From the NCBI GenBank assembly GCA_964568425.1, contig CAZMPO010000028.1, positions 1-17,016 on the forward strand: DNA of 17,016 bases. The letters run 5' to 3'. This stretch comes from CAKSQF01 sp964568425 (GTDB taxonomy: Bacteria > Bacillota > Clostridia > Oscillospirales > CAG-272). Position 1 is the first letter of the stretch, and each line of letters starts with the position of its first letter. The notes beneath the pieces are model-generated. The model was not told the origin of the DNA, did not search any database, and saw only the letters and a list, made by a program, of their open reading frames with translations. Made by a program: the position numbers and the translations under genes. Positions 1 to 7,546 of this stretch are shown in pieces.

Positions 1-611
1 CCGCTGATCGCCGTCAGCTTGCCGCAGGAGTCGCCGCAGACGTGGCCGCTCTCGTTGCTGTGGGCGCAGCGGATAGTCAGGGTGGAGGTCCCTCTGTAGG
101 AGCTTTTCGGATATGGTGTGTAATTTTTTTCAAGGCCGGCACGTTGTGCGCCGCTTCTGAGCGTGTTTTCCGTGTTGTCCGCCAGCGTAATCGTAATGCT
201 TTTCCTGTTTGAACTCTGGATGCTAAAGGCACAGGCACCTCGATCTCCCGACACGTCAATATTGACACCTGCGAGGGTGATGTTCGCATCGGTAGTATCG
301 CGAACGAAGATGCGATCCTTTGTGGTCGTACCGGAGATCGAGATGCGAGTTGCCGACTTGATGGTCAGAACGTCGTTTGCGTACGTGTAGTCCGTGCCAA
401 GTGTCAGCACCTCGTCCGCGTTCGTTGCCCAGATCTTCAGATCGCCGACTACGATCGGGTCATCGGGGATAGTCGGTGTAACAGTCGAGAGATCAGAGGA
501 CACCCCCGTGCCCGCGCCGCTGTCCGCCGCCGATGAAACGATCGGCATGATCGGGATGATCGTCATGATCATGCAGAGGGCGAGAATTGTGGATAATAGT
601 CGTTTTTTCAT
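1..611 (-). CDS. Secreted protein with carbohydrate-binding/beta-helix-like domain, N-terminal part
   Basis: The gene starts at ATG 611 and runs off the left edge, leaving about 203 residues with no stop. A GAAAGGA ribosome binding site lies a few bases upstream. The N-terminus has a clear Sec signal peptide: MKKR, then a hydrophobic core to about residue 25, then a cleavage-like SSAADS stretch. A Ser/Thr/Pro linker (about 30-53) follows. Residues 55-180 are rich in short beta strands (for example NITLAGVNIDVSG and a NTLRSG...AGLEKN stretch), the style of secreted clostridial carbohydrate-binding or parallel beta-helix proteins. Cysteines 182, 192 and 196 sit in a CAHSNESGHVCGDSCG segment, which could bind metal or form a disulfide. 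It probably acts outside the cell at the wall or on polysaccharide. The family is recognised by style, not search, and the C-terminus is missing, so the exact function is open. Confidence 0.75.
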   Translation of the reverse strand, partial: MKKRLLSTILALCMIMTIIPIMPIVSSAADSGAGTGVSSDLSTVTPTIPDDPIVVGDLKIWATNADEVLTLGTDYTYANDVLTIKSATRISISGTTTKDRIFVRDTTDANITLAGVNIDVSGDRGACAFSIQSSNRKSITITLADNTENTLRSGAQRAGLEKNYTPYPKSSYRGTSTLTIRCAHSNESGHVCGDSCGKLTAIS

Positions 612-666
612 GATTGGTTTTCCTTTCATTTAGTATATTGTCGTATATCTCTATAGTATCTGCTTT

Positions 667-695
667 ATTTTACCATAGCATGGCACATTTGTCAA
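667..695 (-). promoter_or_regulatory. Sigma-A promoter of the secreted protein gene
   Basis: On the minus strand there is a perfect -35 TTGACA (690-695), a 17 nt spacer, and a -10 TAAAAT (667-672). The expected start is near 660, giving an untranslated leader of about 50 nt before ATG 611. Confidence 0.8.
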
Positions 696-726
696 TAGGC
701 TTTTGTTAGTTTTTCCAATTCTTTTT

Positions 727-765
727 ACAAAAACCTCACGGTAAGCGTTGCCGTGAGGTTTTTGT
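727..765 (-). terminator. Terminator after the uracil-DNA glycosylase gene (probably bidirectional)
   Basis: A perfect 15 bp inverted repeat (727-741 with 751-765) encloses a 9 nt loop. The core is CCTCACGG/CCGTGAGG, flanked by A5/T5 runs, so either strand would give a GC stem followed by a U tract. It starts 8 bases past the stop of the minus-strand glycosylase gene. It also shields the promoter at 667-695 from read-through. Confidence 0.88.
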
Positions 766-773
766 GATATAAT

Positions 774-1334
774 TTATTGATTTTTATACATTCTGTATTT
801 TTCGGCAACGACTTTCATATCTTCGAGCATTTGCTCCTTGTATGCAGGATTGCCGCGCAGAAGCAGGGAGGGGTGATAGACTGCGGTCATTTCGAAATCG
901 CCCTTTTTAACCCATTGACCATGCTCCTTTGTTATCTTATAATCGGGATGAATTAGCCGCATTGCCGAAATTCGACCAAGGCAGACTATCATTTTCGGTC
1001 GGACAAGTCGTACCTGCTGGCGAAGATATTCTATGCAAACATCCTGCTCATCTTCCTGAGGGTCGCGGTTTTTCGGCGGTCGGCATTTGAGCATATTGCA
1101 GATATAGACATCATCTCGATCAATATCGACCGCCTTAAGATATTTATCAAAGAGCTGTCCCGCTCTGCCGACGAACGGAATGCCCGAGAGATCCTCGCTC
1201 TCGCCCGGAGCCTCGCCGACGAACATCAGGACGCTCTTTTTGTTTCCGCATCCGAACACGCAGTTTGTTCTTGTCGCGGCAAGCGAACAGCGAGTGCAGT
1301 TTTGGCATTTTTGTTCAAGTTCTTCCCAAGTCAT
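774..1334 (-). CDS. Family 4 (iron-sulfur) uracil-DNA glycosylase
   Basis: This 186-residue protein removes uracil from DNA at the start of base excision repair. Family 4 signatures are all present. GEAPGESED (40-48) and GIPFVGRAGQLF (51-62) form the active-site loops. NMLKCRPPKNRDP (80-92) follows, and HPSLLLR (154-160) is the leucine-loop region. Cysteines C13/C16 near the N-terminus plus C84 and C100 fit the 4Fe-4S ligand pattern. Length is typical of bacterial family 4 enzymes. A GAGGAAATATA ribosome binding site precedes ATG 1334. The gene lies 15 bases downstream of the larger membrane protein gene on the same strand, so it is probably the last cistron of the secA operon and ends at the hairpin 727-765. 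Function of the family is well known; the operon link is inferred. Confidence 0.93.
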   Translation of the reverse strand: MTWEELEQKCQNCTRCSLAATRTNCVFGCGNKKSVLMFVGEAPGESEDLSGIPFVGRAGQLFDKYLKAVDIDRDDVYICNMLKCRPPKNRDPQEDEQDVCIEYLRQQVRLVRPKMIVCLGRISAMRLIHPDYKITKEHGQWVKKGDFEMTAVYHPSLLLRGNPAYKEQMLEDMKVVAEKYRMYKNQ

Positions 1335-1349
1335 TATATTTCCTCTTTT

Positions 1350-2753
1350 TTACTTAAATATCGAGATATCATATCTGTCCTTAAGGCAGTCGCGCATTGC
1401 AAATATCAACTTTAGCGCGACGGCGATAAAGGCAAGCCTTATAAGTGCGTCAAACATCCACCATTCGGGGAAATAGGGGAGCGTTACTGAGTAGGCAACA
1501 CCCGAGAGTGCCGACAGGACGCCGAGCACGAACATGACGCTTAGATTGAGCCTCAGCGATCTCTGCGTTGCCTCAAGCTCCGATTTACCGATCAGATGTC
1601 CGTCGGGAGCGTATGTGCCGCCTGCATGATCTTTGATGATCTGCGCAAAAAGCGATCTTAGCACCCAAAGGAAGATGATGAAAACCAGAGCATCTGCCGC
1701 CGAAAAAACACACATTCCGATGTATTTGTAGAGCATAGGGAATGATTTTCTGACATACGAGTAGAGGACATCCGAAACCGAGAACGCAAGACCTTCAGCT
1801 TTGTCGTTCAGAAATTCACCAAAAAATGACATGATAAACCAGAGCGTATACCCCCATGAAACAGCGGAAACACCTGCGTAGAGTGCACTTGGGAGCACCA
1901 TTTTCTTGGCAGGGGCATACTTTTTTGACAAAGACAGTGCCGCGGCAAGGAAGACGAGTGCGAACAGGGCGTGCGGCAGATAATTGATGCCGTCAAATTT
2001 GAGCTCAAGTGTCAGTATGATCCCGATGATCGAAAGAGACAGAAACGAGAGTATGCCGCGAACCTCATTCACCGGAGCAAGCTCCCACTCGCGTGAGGTG
2101 ATCTTTTCGCAAATTACACCAAAAACAGTCGAATCTTTTTTGATGCCGCGCAAAAAGCTTACCATCGAAATATACCAATAGATACCGATGATCAGCCCGA
2201 TCACAGCCGCAAACACCGTAAAGAGCGTTTTGTAATTTGCAAGCGAAACGATGCCGTTCGAGGTCACCGTGCCGTATTCCGAGCTTGTCAGTGACGTCAG
2301 CTCGGGGAGAGCAGGCAGGATCGCACGTGCCCAAATAAATATGGAAGACAGTGCTCTGTATTCTTTGATCTTCCGCAGTGAGGGAATGTCAGAGGCTATT
2401 CTTTCATCCGAATTTGCGAGATCCTCTATGGCATCAAAAAAGCCCGTGAATGCTCGCGTACCATACAAAACATCAAGAAAGCCGAAACCGATCGCAAAGA
2501 GAAGTCCCCAGCTCTGTCCCGGAGAGCTTGCCTCGCCGATATAGATGAGTGCACAAGGAATCTTCAAAAAGGACACCGCAAAAAGCTTTTGGAAGTTAGT
2601 CTTGGCATCGCTCATTGATGCGTTGAGAAGTGAGAGCCGACTCATCCCCATAAGAATAAGAAAACAGCCAATAATATCGGGGAAAATGTCGACTATAACT
2701 ATGCTCGGGTTCAGCAGGAAAAAAAGTCCCGCAGTGATAAGAGTGAGACCCAT
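1350..2753 (-). CDS. Polytopic membrane protein of unknown function (DIFPD motif, larger member)
   Basis: I do not recognise this 467-residue protein. It has roughly ten to twelve hydrophobic stretches (approximately 4-20, 25-43, 55-72, 80-98, 136-152, 166-196, 230-249, 262-283, 298-312, 348-370, 404-425, 430-452), and no signal peptide, ATPase or peptidase motif. The N-terminus carries VDIFPDIIG (21-29) directly after the first hydrophobic segment. The smaller membrane protein encoded just upstream has a near-identical DIFPDLLG at the same relative place, suggesting a shared N-terminal module. A GAAAGGAT ribosome binding site lies 8 bases before ATG 2753. Spacing is 22 bases from the upstream gene and 15 to the downstream glycosylase gene, so it is likely co-transcribed. 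It may be a duplicated and expanded relative of its neighbour. Function unknown. Confidence 0.8.
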   Translation of the reverse strand: MGLTLITAGLFFLLNPSIVIVDIFPDIIGCFLILMGMSRLSLLNASMSDAKTNFQKLFAVSFLKIPCALIYIGEASSPGQSWGLLFAIGFGFLDVLYGTRAFTGFFDAIEDLANSDERIASDIPSLRKIKEYRALSSIFIWARAILPALPELTSLTSSEYGTVTSNGIVSLANYKTLFTVFAAVIGLIIGIYWYISMVSFLRGIKKDSTVFGVICEKITSREWELAPVNEVRGILSFLSLSIIGIILTLELKFDGINYLPHALFALVFLAAALSLSKKYAPAKKMVLPSALYAGVSAVSWGYTLWFIMSFFGEFLNDKAEGLAFSVSDVLYSYVRKSFPMLYKYIGMCVFSAADALVFIIFLWVLRSLFAQIIKDHAGGTYAPDGHLIGKSELEATQRSLRLNLSVMFVLGVLSALSGVAYSVTLPYFPEWWMFDALIRLAFIAVALKLIFAMRDCLKDRYDISIFK

Positions 2754-2775
2754 ATAGATCTATCCTTTCGTTTGA

Positions 2776-3453
2776 TCAGTCATCGTGTCTGTTCTTGGCG
2801 TTTTTGTATTTTTCAAAAAGCTTGGTCAGCGGATTTGTACCCGATGTGTCCATGTTTTCGTCGCCTTCGTAGCAGATCTGCCTGTAGGACGAGAAAATGA
2901 CATAGAGCACATAGAAAAACATCAGATAAAAGAGTATTTGGAACATATATCCGACAGTTGCATAGATCGACGCGATCTTTTGCGGAGGATTCGGAACGAG
3001 TATCTCAAAAAAGATCATACATGTACCGAGTGAGTAATAAAAGGCGGACAACATCGTCCCGATCCTTGCTTTGTCCGAAAGCTTCGGAAGATCGACATCA
3101 AGCGAGAGTGAACGGATGCCATCGAGCATACCGATGTGGAAAAAGAGCAAAAGCGGATATTTTGCATAGTATGCGTAGTCGAGAATGATTTTCACAGGCT
3201 CATATTGCACGCCAACCAATGTGAGGAGCTGTCCGACAAGCGTTACACCGCCAACAACAAAAAGAGGAATGCAGGCACTTTTTGCGCGGGCAAACCCCGA
3301 GGCGTGCTTTGCGAGATTTTTTAGCGCGACAAAAAAGAGTATGTATCCGAGCAGATCGGGGAAAATGTCAAATCCCGTACCGCTTGCAGCCGATGTTTTT
3401 ACGCCGTAATCGATCAGCATCAAATAGCCGTATAATAAATAGCCAAAGCCCAT
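2776..3453 (-). CDS. Membrane protein of unknown function (DIFPD motif, smaller member)
   Basis: This 225-residue protein starts at ATG 3453, chosen because AAGGAAGG lies 5 bases upstream. An in-frame TTG at 3486 would add 11 residues but falls inside the hairpin 3473-3510 and lacks a good ribosome binding site. It has about five to six hydrophobic segments (near 3-20, 31-46, 60-80, 96-112, 130-152, 160-188) and a hydrophilic, Lys/Asp-rich cytosolic tail (191-225). DIFPDLLG at 29-36 matches DIFPDIIG of the next gene. RSLSLDVDLPKLSDKARIG (114-132) is a conspicuous charged loop. I see no catalytic motif and do not know its role. It lies between secA and its larger relative on the same strand. 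A link to protein export is possible only by location. Confidence 0.78.
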   Translation of the reverse strand: MGFGYLLYGYLMLIDYGVKTSAASGTGFDIFPDLLGYILFFVALKNLAKHASGFARAKSACIPLFVVGGVTLVGQLLTLVGVQYEPVKIILDYAYYAKYPLLLFFHIGMLDGIRSLSLDVDLPKLSDKARIGTMLSAFYYSLGTCMIFFEILVPNPPQKIASIYATVGYMFQILFYLMFFYVLYVIFSSYRQICYEGDENMDTSGTNPLTKLFEKYKNAKNRHDD

Positions 3454-3472
3454 TTTGACCTTCCTTACAGAT

Positions 3473-3510
3473 CTGCCGCAAAGCAAGGGTGCACTCTTGC
3501 TTTGCGGCAG
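3473..3510 (-). other. Perfect 15 bp hairpin between secA and the membrane protein gene
   Basis: CTGCCGCAAAGCAAG (3473-3487) is the exact reverse complement of 3496-3510, with an 8 nt loop. In the secA direction the stem is followed by ATCTGTAAGG, with no U tract, so it is a poor intrinsic terminator. It could be an RNA processing or stabilising element, or a partial attenuator between secA and the downstream genes. Confidence 0.6.
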
Positions 3511-3516
3511 TTGATT

Positions 3517-6336
3517 TTATCGGTTGCCGTCCTCGGCACCGTCGTTTGTTGCCGCCATTCCGTGGCACTTTTTGTATTTCTTACCGCTTCCGCAGGGGCA
3601 AGGATCGTTCGGTCCGACTTTTTTGATGACCTTGCGCGGTGCGCCGTTCAGTCCGGACCCTGCCATCGGTGCTCTTTTTGCACTCTGCGCAGATCTGTCG
3701 GCATCGCTGCCGCCCGACTCTCCGGTAATGCGAGTTGTCTCCTTGCGTCTTGCCGGCTGTTCCTGCTTGACGACCGAGAGGATCATGCGAACGGTCGACT
3801 GACGGATGTTTTCGATCATCTCGTCGAACATGTCCGCACCCGCGATCCTGTACTCGTTCAAAGGATTGCGCTGTGCGTATCCCGAAAGACCTATCGAGCC
3901 CTTGAGATCGTCCATTGCGTCAATGTGATCGGTCCAGAAACGGTCAACGTTCTGGAGCAGAACGATACGCTCGATCTCGCGCATGTAATCGCCGAACATT
4001 TCCTCTTTTTCGGCGTATTTTGCCTTTGCGCGTGCGTGAAGATCCTCTTTGATAGCCTCGGGCGTAATATCGTCGGGGATGATACCGTCGGGGTAGACAA
4101 AGTCCTCGGATGTGCAGATGTACGGGAAGAAGTAGGTTCTGATGTCATCAAGACGCCAATCGTTTTTCGTTTCTCCGACACACGCCGAATCGACGACACT
4201 CTCGATCGTTTGATCGATCATATCGACGATCTTCGACTTCATGTCCATACCGTCAAGCACCTCGTTACGCTGTGCGTAAATGAGGTTTCTTTGCTGGTTC
4301 ATTACGTCGTCATAAGAGAGGACATTCTTTCTGTGACCGAAGTTCTGATCCTCAAGACGCTTTTGCGCACGCTCGATCGAGTTTGAAAGGATCTTAGCTG
4401 AAATGGGCTGATCCTCGGGAAGTCCGAACTTTTCGACCATCGACGAAATGTTTTCACTGCCGAACAGACGAAGAAGATCGTCCTCGAGCGAGAGATAAAA
4501 TCTCGATTCACCCGGGTCGCCCTGTCTTCCCGAACGTCCGCGGAGCTGATTGTCGATACGTCTTGATTCGTGTCGCTCGGTGCCGATTATGAACAGACCG
4601 CCTACCTCGCAGACCTTTTTCCATTCGGGTGCGATCTGCGCCTTGTATTTGTCATAAAGCTCGTGGTAGACCTCACGCGCGGCAAGGACTTCATCGGATA
4701 CCGAAAGGGAAGAGCCGACCGCGAGTCCGATCGTATCTTCGTCATATTCGAGACGGCGCATCTCCTGTTTTGCAAGAAATTCGGGGTTGCCGCCGAGCAT
4801 GATATCGGTTCCGCGGCCTGCCATGTTTGTAGCGATCGTGACTGTGCCGAGCTTACCTGCCTGCGCAACGATCTCCGCCTCGCGCTCGTGATATTTTGCA
4901 TTGAGGACGGTGTGCTTGATTCCGTTAAGGCTGAGCTTTCGGGAGAGGATCTCGGATTTTTCGACCGATACCGTTCCGACAAGCACGGGCTGTCCTTTTT
5001 CGTGACATGCCTTGATCTGCTCGATTATCGCGTTGTATTTTCCGTTTATAGTCTTGTAGACCTCGTCGTGATGATCGATCCTGATCATCGGCTTGTTGGT
5101 TGGGATCTCGACAACATCAAGATAGTAGATCTCGCGGAACTCGTCCTCCTCGGTGACGGCAGTACCAGTCATGCCCGAGAGCTTTGTGTACATTCTGAAA
5201 TAGTTCTGGAATGTGATCGTCGCGAGGGTCTTGTTTTCTTTCTCGATCTTGACATGCTCCTTGGCCTCGACAGCCTGATGCAGTCCGTCCGACCAACGTC
5301 TGCCCGGCATTATACGTCCGGTGAAGGTGTCGACGATGAGGACCTGTCCGTCTTTTACGACATAGTCAACATCATTTTTGAAAACGCCGTGCGCGTGGAG
5401 AGATTGGCTGACATGATGCGCGATATTTGAGTTTTCGGGATCGGAATAGTTGTCGATCTTGAAATACTCCTCGACCTTTGCGATACCCTTGGCGGTAAGC
5501 ACGGCAGTGCGCTTCTTTTCATCAACGATGTAATCGGCGTCGGGATCTTGTTCGACCGTGTCGGTCGATGCCTTGTCATCGACCTCTTTGATCTTGAAGA
5601 GCTTCATTCTCGATACGAGCTTGTCGGTGATCTCGTACATGTCGGTCGATTTTTCGCCCTCGCCCGAAATGATAAGGGGCGTTCTCGCCTCGTCGATAAG
5701 TATAGAGTCGACCTCGTCAACGATCGCAAAATGATGACCGCGCTGACAAACATTCTGCTTGTAAACTGCCATGTTGTCACGCAGATAGTCAAACCCGAAC
5801 TCGTTGTTCGTGCCGTATGTTATGTCTGCATCGTATGCGCGATGCTTTTCCTCTTTCGATTGGTCATGAACTACAAGTCCGGTGGTCAGTCCCATGAACT
5901 CGTATACTCTGCCCATTTCCTCTGCGCCGAGGCGTGCAAGATATTCGTTGACCGTGACGATGTGAACGCCCTTGCCGGCAAGAGCGTTAAGATAGGCGGG
6001 AAGTGTCGCGACAAGCGTTTTTCCTTCACCGGTCTTCATCTCGGCAATTCTCCCTTGATGGAGGATGATGCCGCCCATGATCTGCACCTTAAACGGACGC
6101 TTGCCGAGCACGCGCTCGTCAGCCTCTCTTATGGCTGCATATGCATCGGGCAGGATGTCATCAAGCGTCTCGCCTTTCGCAAGACGCGCCTTTAATGCGG
6201 GTGTTACCGCACGGAGCTCGGCGTCCGTCATCTCTGCATATTTGTCCGCAAGTGCCTCCACCGCGTTGACGGTCGGCATAATGCGCTTTATTTCTTTTTC
6301 GCTCGTGGTTCCGAACAGCTTTTTCAGTAAACTCAC
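3517..6336 (-). CDS. secA: Preprotein translocase ATPase SecA
   Basis: SecA is the ATP-driven motor that pushes unfolded preproteins through SecYEG. The chosen start is GTG 6336 (939 residues): an AAAGGAT ribosome binding site lies just upstream, and the resulting start MSLLKKLFG fits SecA N-termini. An ATG at 6387 would add 17 unlikely residues. Visible motifs are Walker A in MKTGEGKTL (GEGKT 103-107), the DEVD Walker B (207-210), the TYGTNNEFGFDYLRDNM preprotein-binding region (about 173-189), MAGRGTDIMLGGNPEF, and RQGDPGESRFYLSLEDDL of the second nucleotide-binding fold. The C-terminus has a charged linker and the zinc/SecB-type motif CPCGSGKKYKKCH (C913, C915, C924, H925). Length is normal. 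It is the first gene of a minus-strand run and is divergent from trmL. No secM-like ORF was seen. Confidence 0.98.
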   Translation of the reverse strand: MSLLKKLFGTTSEKEIKRIMPTVNAVEALADKYAEMTDAELRAVTPALKARLAKGETLDDILPDAYAAIREADERVLGKRPFKVQIMGGIILHQGRIAEMKTGEGKTLVATLPAYLNALAGKGVHIVTVNEYLARLGAEEMGRVYEFMGLTTGLVVHDQSKEEKHRAYDADITYGTNNEFGFDYLRDNMAVYKQNVCQRGHHFAIVDEVDSILIDEARTPLIISGEGEKSTDMYEITDKLVSRMKLFKIKEVDDKASTDTVEQDPDADYIVDEKKRTAVLTAKGIAKVEEYFKIDNYSDPENSNIAHHVSQSLHAHGVFKNDVDYVVKDGQVLIVDTFTGRIMPGRRWSDGLHQAVEAKEHVKIEKENKTLATITFQNYFRMYTKLSGMTGTAVTEEDEFREIYYLDVVEIPTNKPMIRIDHHDEVYKTINGKYNAIIEQIKACHEKGQPVLVGTVSVEKSEILSRKLSLNGIKHTVLNAKYHEREAEIVAQAGKLGTVTIATNMAGRGTDIMLGGNPEFLAKQEMRRLEYDEDTIGLAVGSSLSVSDEVLAAREVYHELYDKYKAQIAPEWKKVCEVGGLFIIGTERHESRRIDNQLRGRSGRQGDPGESRFYLSLEDDLLRLFGSENISSMVEKFGLPEDQPISAKILSNSIERAQKRLEDQNFGHRKNVLSYDDVMNQQRNLIYAQRNEVLDGMDMKSKIVDMIDQTIESVVDSACVGETKNDWRLDDIRTYFFPYICTSEDFVYPDGIIPDDITPEAIKEDLHARAKAKYAEKEEMFGDYMREIERIVLLQNVDRFWTDHIDAMDDLKGSIGLSGYAQRNPLNEYRIAGADMFDEMIENIRQSTVRMILSVVKQEQPARRKETTRITGESGGSDADRSAQSAKRAPMAGSGLNGAPRKVIKKVGPNDPCPCGSGKKYKKCHGMAATNDGAEDGNR

Positions 6337-6360
6337 TTTTCTATCCTTTCTTATGGAGAT

Positions 6361-6402
6361 CGGCATGTGTGTGCCGCAAAAAATCATTCATCTGTTATTA
6401 TA
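6361..6402 (-). promoter_or_regulatory. Candidate secA leader: -10 element and 5' hairpin
   Basis: On the minus strand a perfect TATAAT occurs at 6397-6402, about 60 bases before the secA GTG. No convincing -35 lies 16-18 bases upstream of it, so the promoter is tentative. A small stem CGGCA/TGCCG (6361-6365 with 6372-6376, 6 nt loop) sits in the leader shortly before the ribosome binding site. Confidence 0.35.
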
Positions 6403-6445
6403 CAACTTTTTCCTTCAAATTACTATGGATAAAATGTAAAATATC

Positions 6446-6474
6446 TTGAATTTTCCACAAAAATGTGCTACAAT
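6446..6474 (+). promoter_or_regulatory. Sigma-A promoter of trmL
   Basis: The -35 TTGAAT (6446-6451), a 17 nt spacer and the -10 TACAAT (6469-6474) form a strong sigma-A-type promoter. The expected start near 6481 leaves a leader of about 37 nt before GTG 6518. Confidence 0.78.
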
Positions 6475-6517
6475 ATAAGGCGATATTAAAAAATTCCGAA
6501 AAACAAAGGTGATCACC

Positions 6518-7039
6518 GTGAAAGATAACAAATGCACAAATGATATAAACATAGTTCTCGTCGAACCCGAGATTCCCGAAAATACCGGCAACATAGCAAG
6601 AACCTGTGCCGTGACAGGTGCGGCTTTGCATCTTATAAAACCGCTTGGATTTGAGATCGACAGCCGCCGCCTTAAGCGTGCCGGGCTCGACTATTGGGAC
6701 AAGCTCGATATAACGATCTACGATAGCCTCGACGAGTTTCTTTGCATCCACGGAAACGACGAACTTTGGCTCTATTCGTCAAAGGGGAACCATACGCACA
6801 CCTCGGTCAAATATTCAAAAGGGTGCTATTTGGTGTTCGGCAAAGAAACGGCGGGACTTCCCGAAAACCTTCTTGAGGCGTATCAAAGCTCTTGCATCAG
6901 AATACCGATGCGAAACACATTGCGGTGCCTCAATCTCTCAAATGCAGTCGCGGTCGGAGTCTACGAGGTGCTTCGGCAGTTCGATTTTGCCGATCTCGAG
7001 TGTGAAGGATGCCCGAGAACATTTTTGTGGGAAAACTAA
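6518..7039 (+). CDS. trmL: tRNA (cytidine(34)-2'-O)-methyltransferase, SPOUT family
   Basis: This 173-residue protein belongs to the SPOUT (SpoU-like) trefoil-knot methyltransferases. It fits TrmL (YibK), which methylates the 2'-O of wobble nucleotide 34 in tRNA-Leu using S-adenosylmethionine. The family motifs are all present: EPEIPENTGNIART (16-29), VFGKETAGLP (106-115) and IPM...LRCLNLSNAVAV (129-146), the last forming the knot and SAM pocket. It lacks the N-terminal RNA-binding extension of larger rRNA methyltransferases, as TrmL does. The chosen start is GTG 6518, since AAAGGTGA lies 5 bases before it. An earlier in-frame GTG at 6509 overlaps that ribosome binding site. It is monocistronic, divergent from secA, and ends in the hairpin 7038-7079. 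Confidence 0.93.
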   Translation: MKDNKCTNDINIVLVEPEIPENTGNIARTCAVTGAALHLIKPLGFEIDSRRLKRAGLDYWDKLDITIYDSLDEFLCIHGNDELWLYSSKGNHTHTSVKYSKGCYLVFGKETAGLPENLLEAYQSSCIRIPMRNTLRCLNLSNAVAVGVYEVLRQFDFADLECEGCPRTFLWEN

Positions 7040-7079
7040 GACCGATCGGCAGAGGAGAGATCTTCTGCCGATCGGTCTT
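7038..7079 (+). terminator. Bidirectional hairpin between trmL and the convergent S26 peptidase gene
   Basis: A perfect 16 bp inverted repeat (7038-7053 with 7064-7079), with core GACCGATCGGCAGA, encloses a 10 nt loop. The left arm includes the last two bases of the trmL stop codon TAA. The right arm ends 2 bases before the stop of the minus-strand peptidase gene. U tracts are short on both sides (TTGATTATTT on plus, AGTTTT on minus), so efficiency is uncertain, but placement between convergent genes supports a shared terminator. Confidence 0.75.
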
Positions 7080-7081
7080 GA

Positions 7082-7546
7082 TTATTTGCCTCTGCGAGCC
7101 CGGATACGGATCGATGCCCAAACTCGCCTTATCGGTCTTGTGGCGACCCAAAGTCGCGAATAGATCATATAGCTTCGGTTTTTGTCGACCTCGATATATT
7201 TCTCGCCCCTGTAGAAACCGACGAGCTTTGCGAATATCATATCGGGGCGCACGCCGTATTCCGGAACCGCCTGCCCGTCACCGCAACAGATAAAAGCTCC
7301 GTCGCGACTGCCTATGATTCGGTGAAGTACGCATTGTCCGTCATCTCGAATGTAGAAGGGAATATCGTACTTTTTCATCCCGTTTCCGTTCTCGACCGCA
7401 ACAACATATATCGGTGTTTCGTGATGTATAAGCATCGGACGCATACTGTTTCCGCCGGGTGTAAAGAGAAGGGATCCTTTTGATCTGATCAGCTCGGGAT
7501 AACCCTTAGCCTCATCCGATCGTGCCTTATTATCTTCGTTATTCAT
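7082..7546 (-). CDS. S24/S26 (signal peptidase-like) serine peptidase of the PqqD/HprK-like trio
   Basis: This 154-residue protein has the S26 nucleophile motif GGNSMRPM, with Ser34 as the likely catalytic serine. It also has CVLHRIIG (72-79), where His75 sits where the eukaryotic/archaeal Sec11 and Bacillus SipW types use His instead of the Lys of classic LepB. CCGDGQAVPE (87-96) resembles the GDxN region of the same branch. There is no N-terminal membrane anchor. The C-terminal 25 residues are very Arg/Trp-rich (RLWVATRPIRRVW), perhaps an amphipathic membrane-touching helix. Its ATG overlaps the PqqD gene stop by 8 bases (ATGAATAA), so translation is probably coupled. It may cleave a peptide handled by the two upstream proteins, but the substrate is unknown. 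It could also be a regulator with peptidase ancestry. Confidence 0.82.
   Translation of the reverse strand: MNNEDNKARSDEAKGYPELIRSKGSLLFTPGGNSMRPMLIHHETPIYVVAVENGNGMKKYDIPFYIRDDGQCVLHRIIGSRDGAFICCGDGQAVPEYGVRPDMIFAKLVGFYRGEKYIEVDKNRSYMIYSRLWVATRPIRRVWASIRIRARRGK

Noticed and set aside
3454..3486. TTG start at 3486 for the smaller membrane protein
   Set aside because: It falls inside the 15 bp hairpin with no ribosome binding site, whereas ATG 3453 has AAGGAAGG at good spacing.
3502..5430. Long plus-strand open frames (3502-4386 and 4570-5430) opposite secA
   Set aside because: They lie entirely within secA on the opposite strand, have no family resemblance or ribosome binding site, and arise from the codon bias of secA.
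7009..7293. Plus-strand open frame overlapping the trmL end and the peptidase gene
   Set aside because: It is antisense to the S26-type gene and runs through the terminator hairpin, with low-complexity Arg-rich translation typical of a shadow frame.
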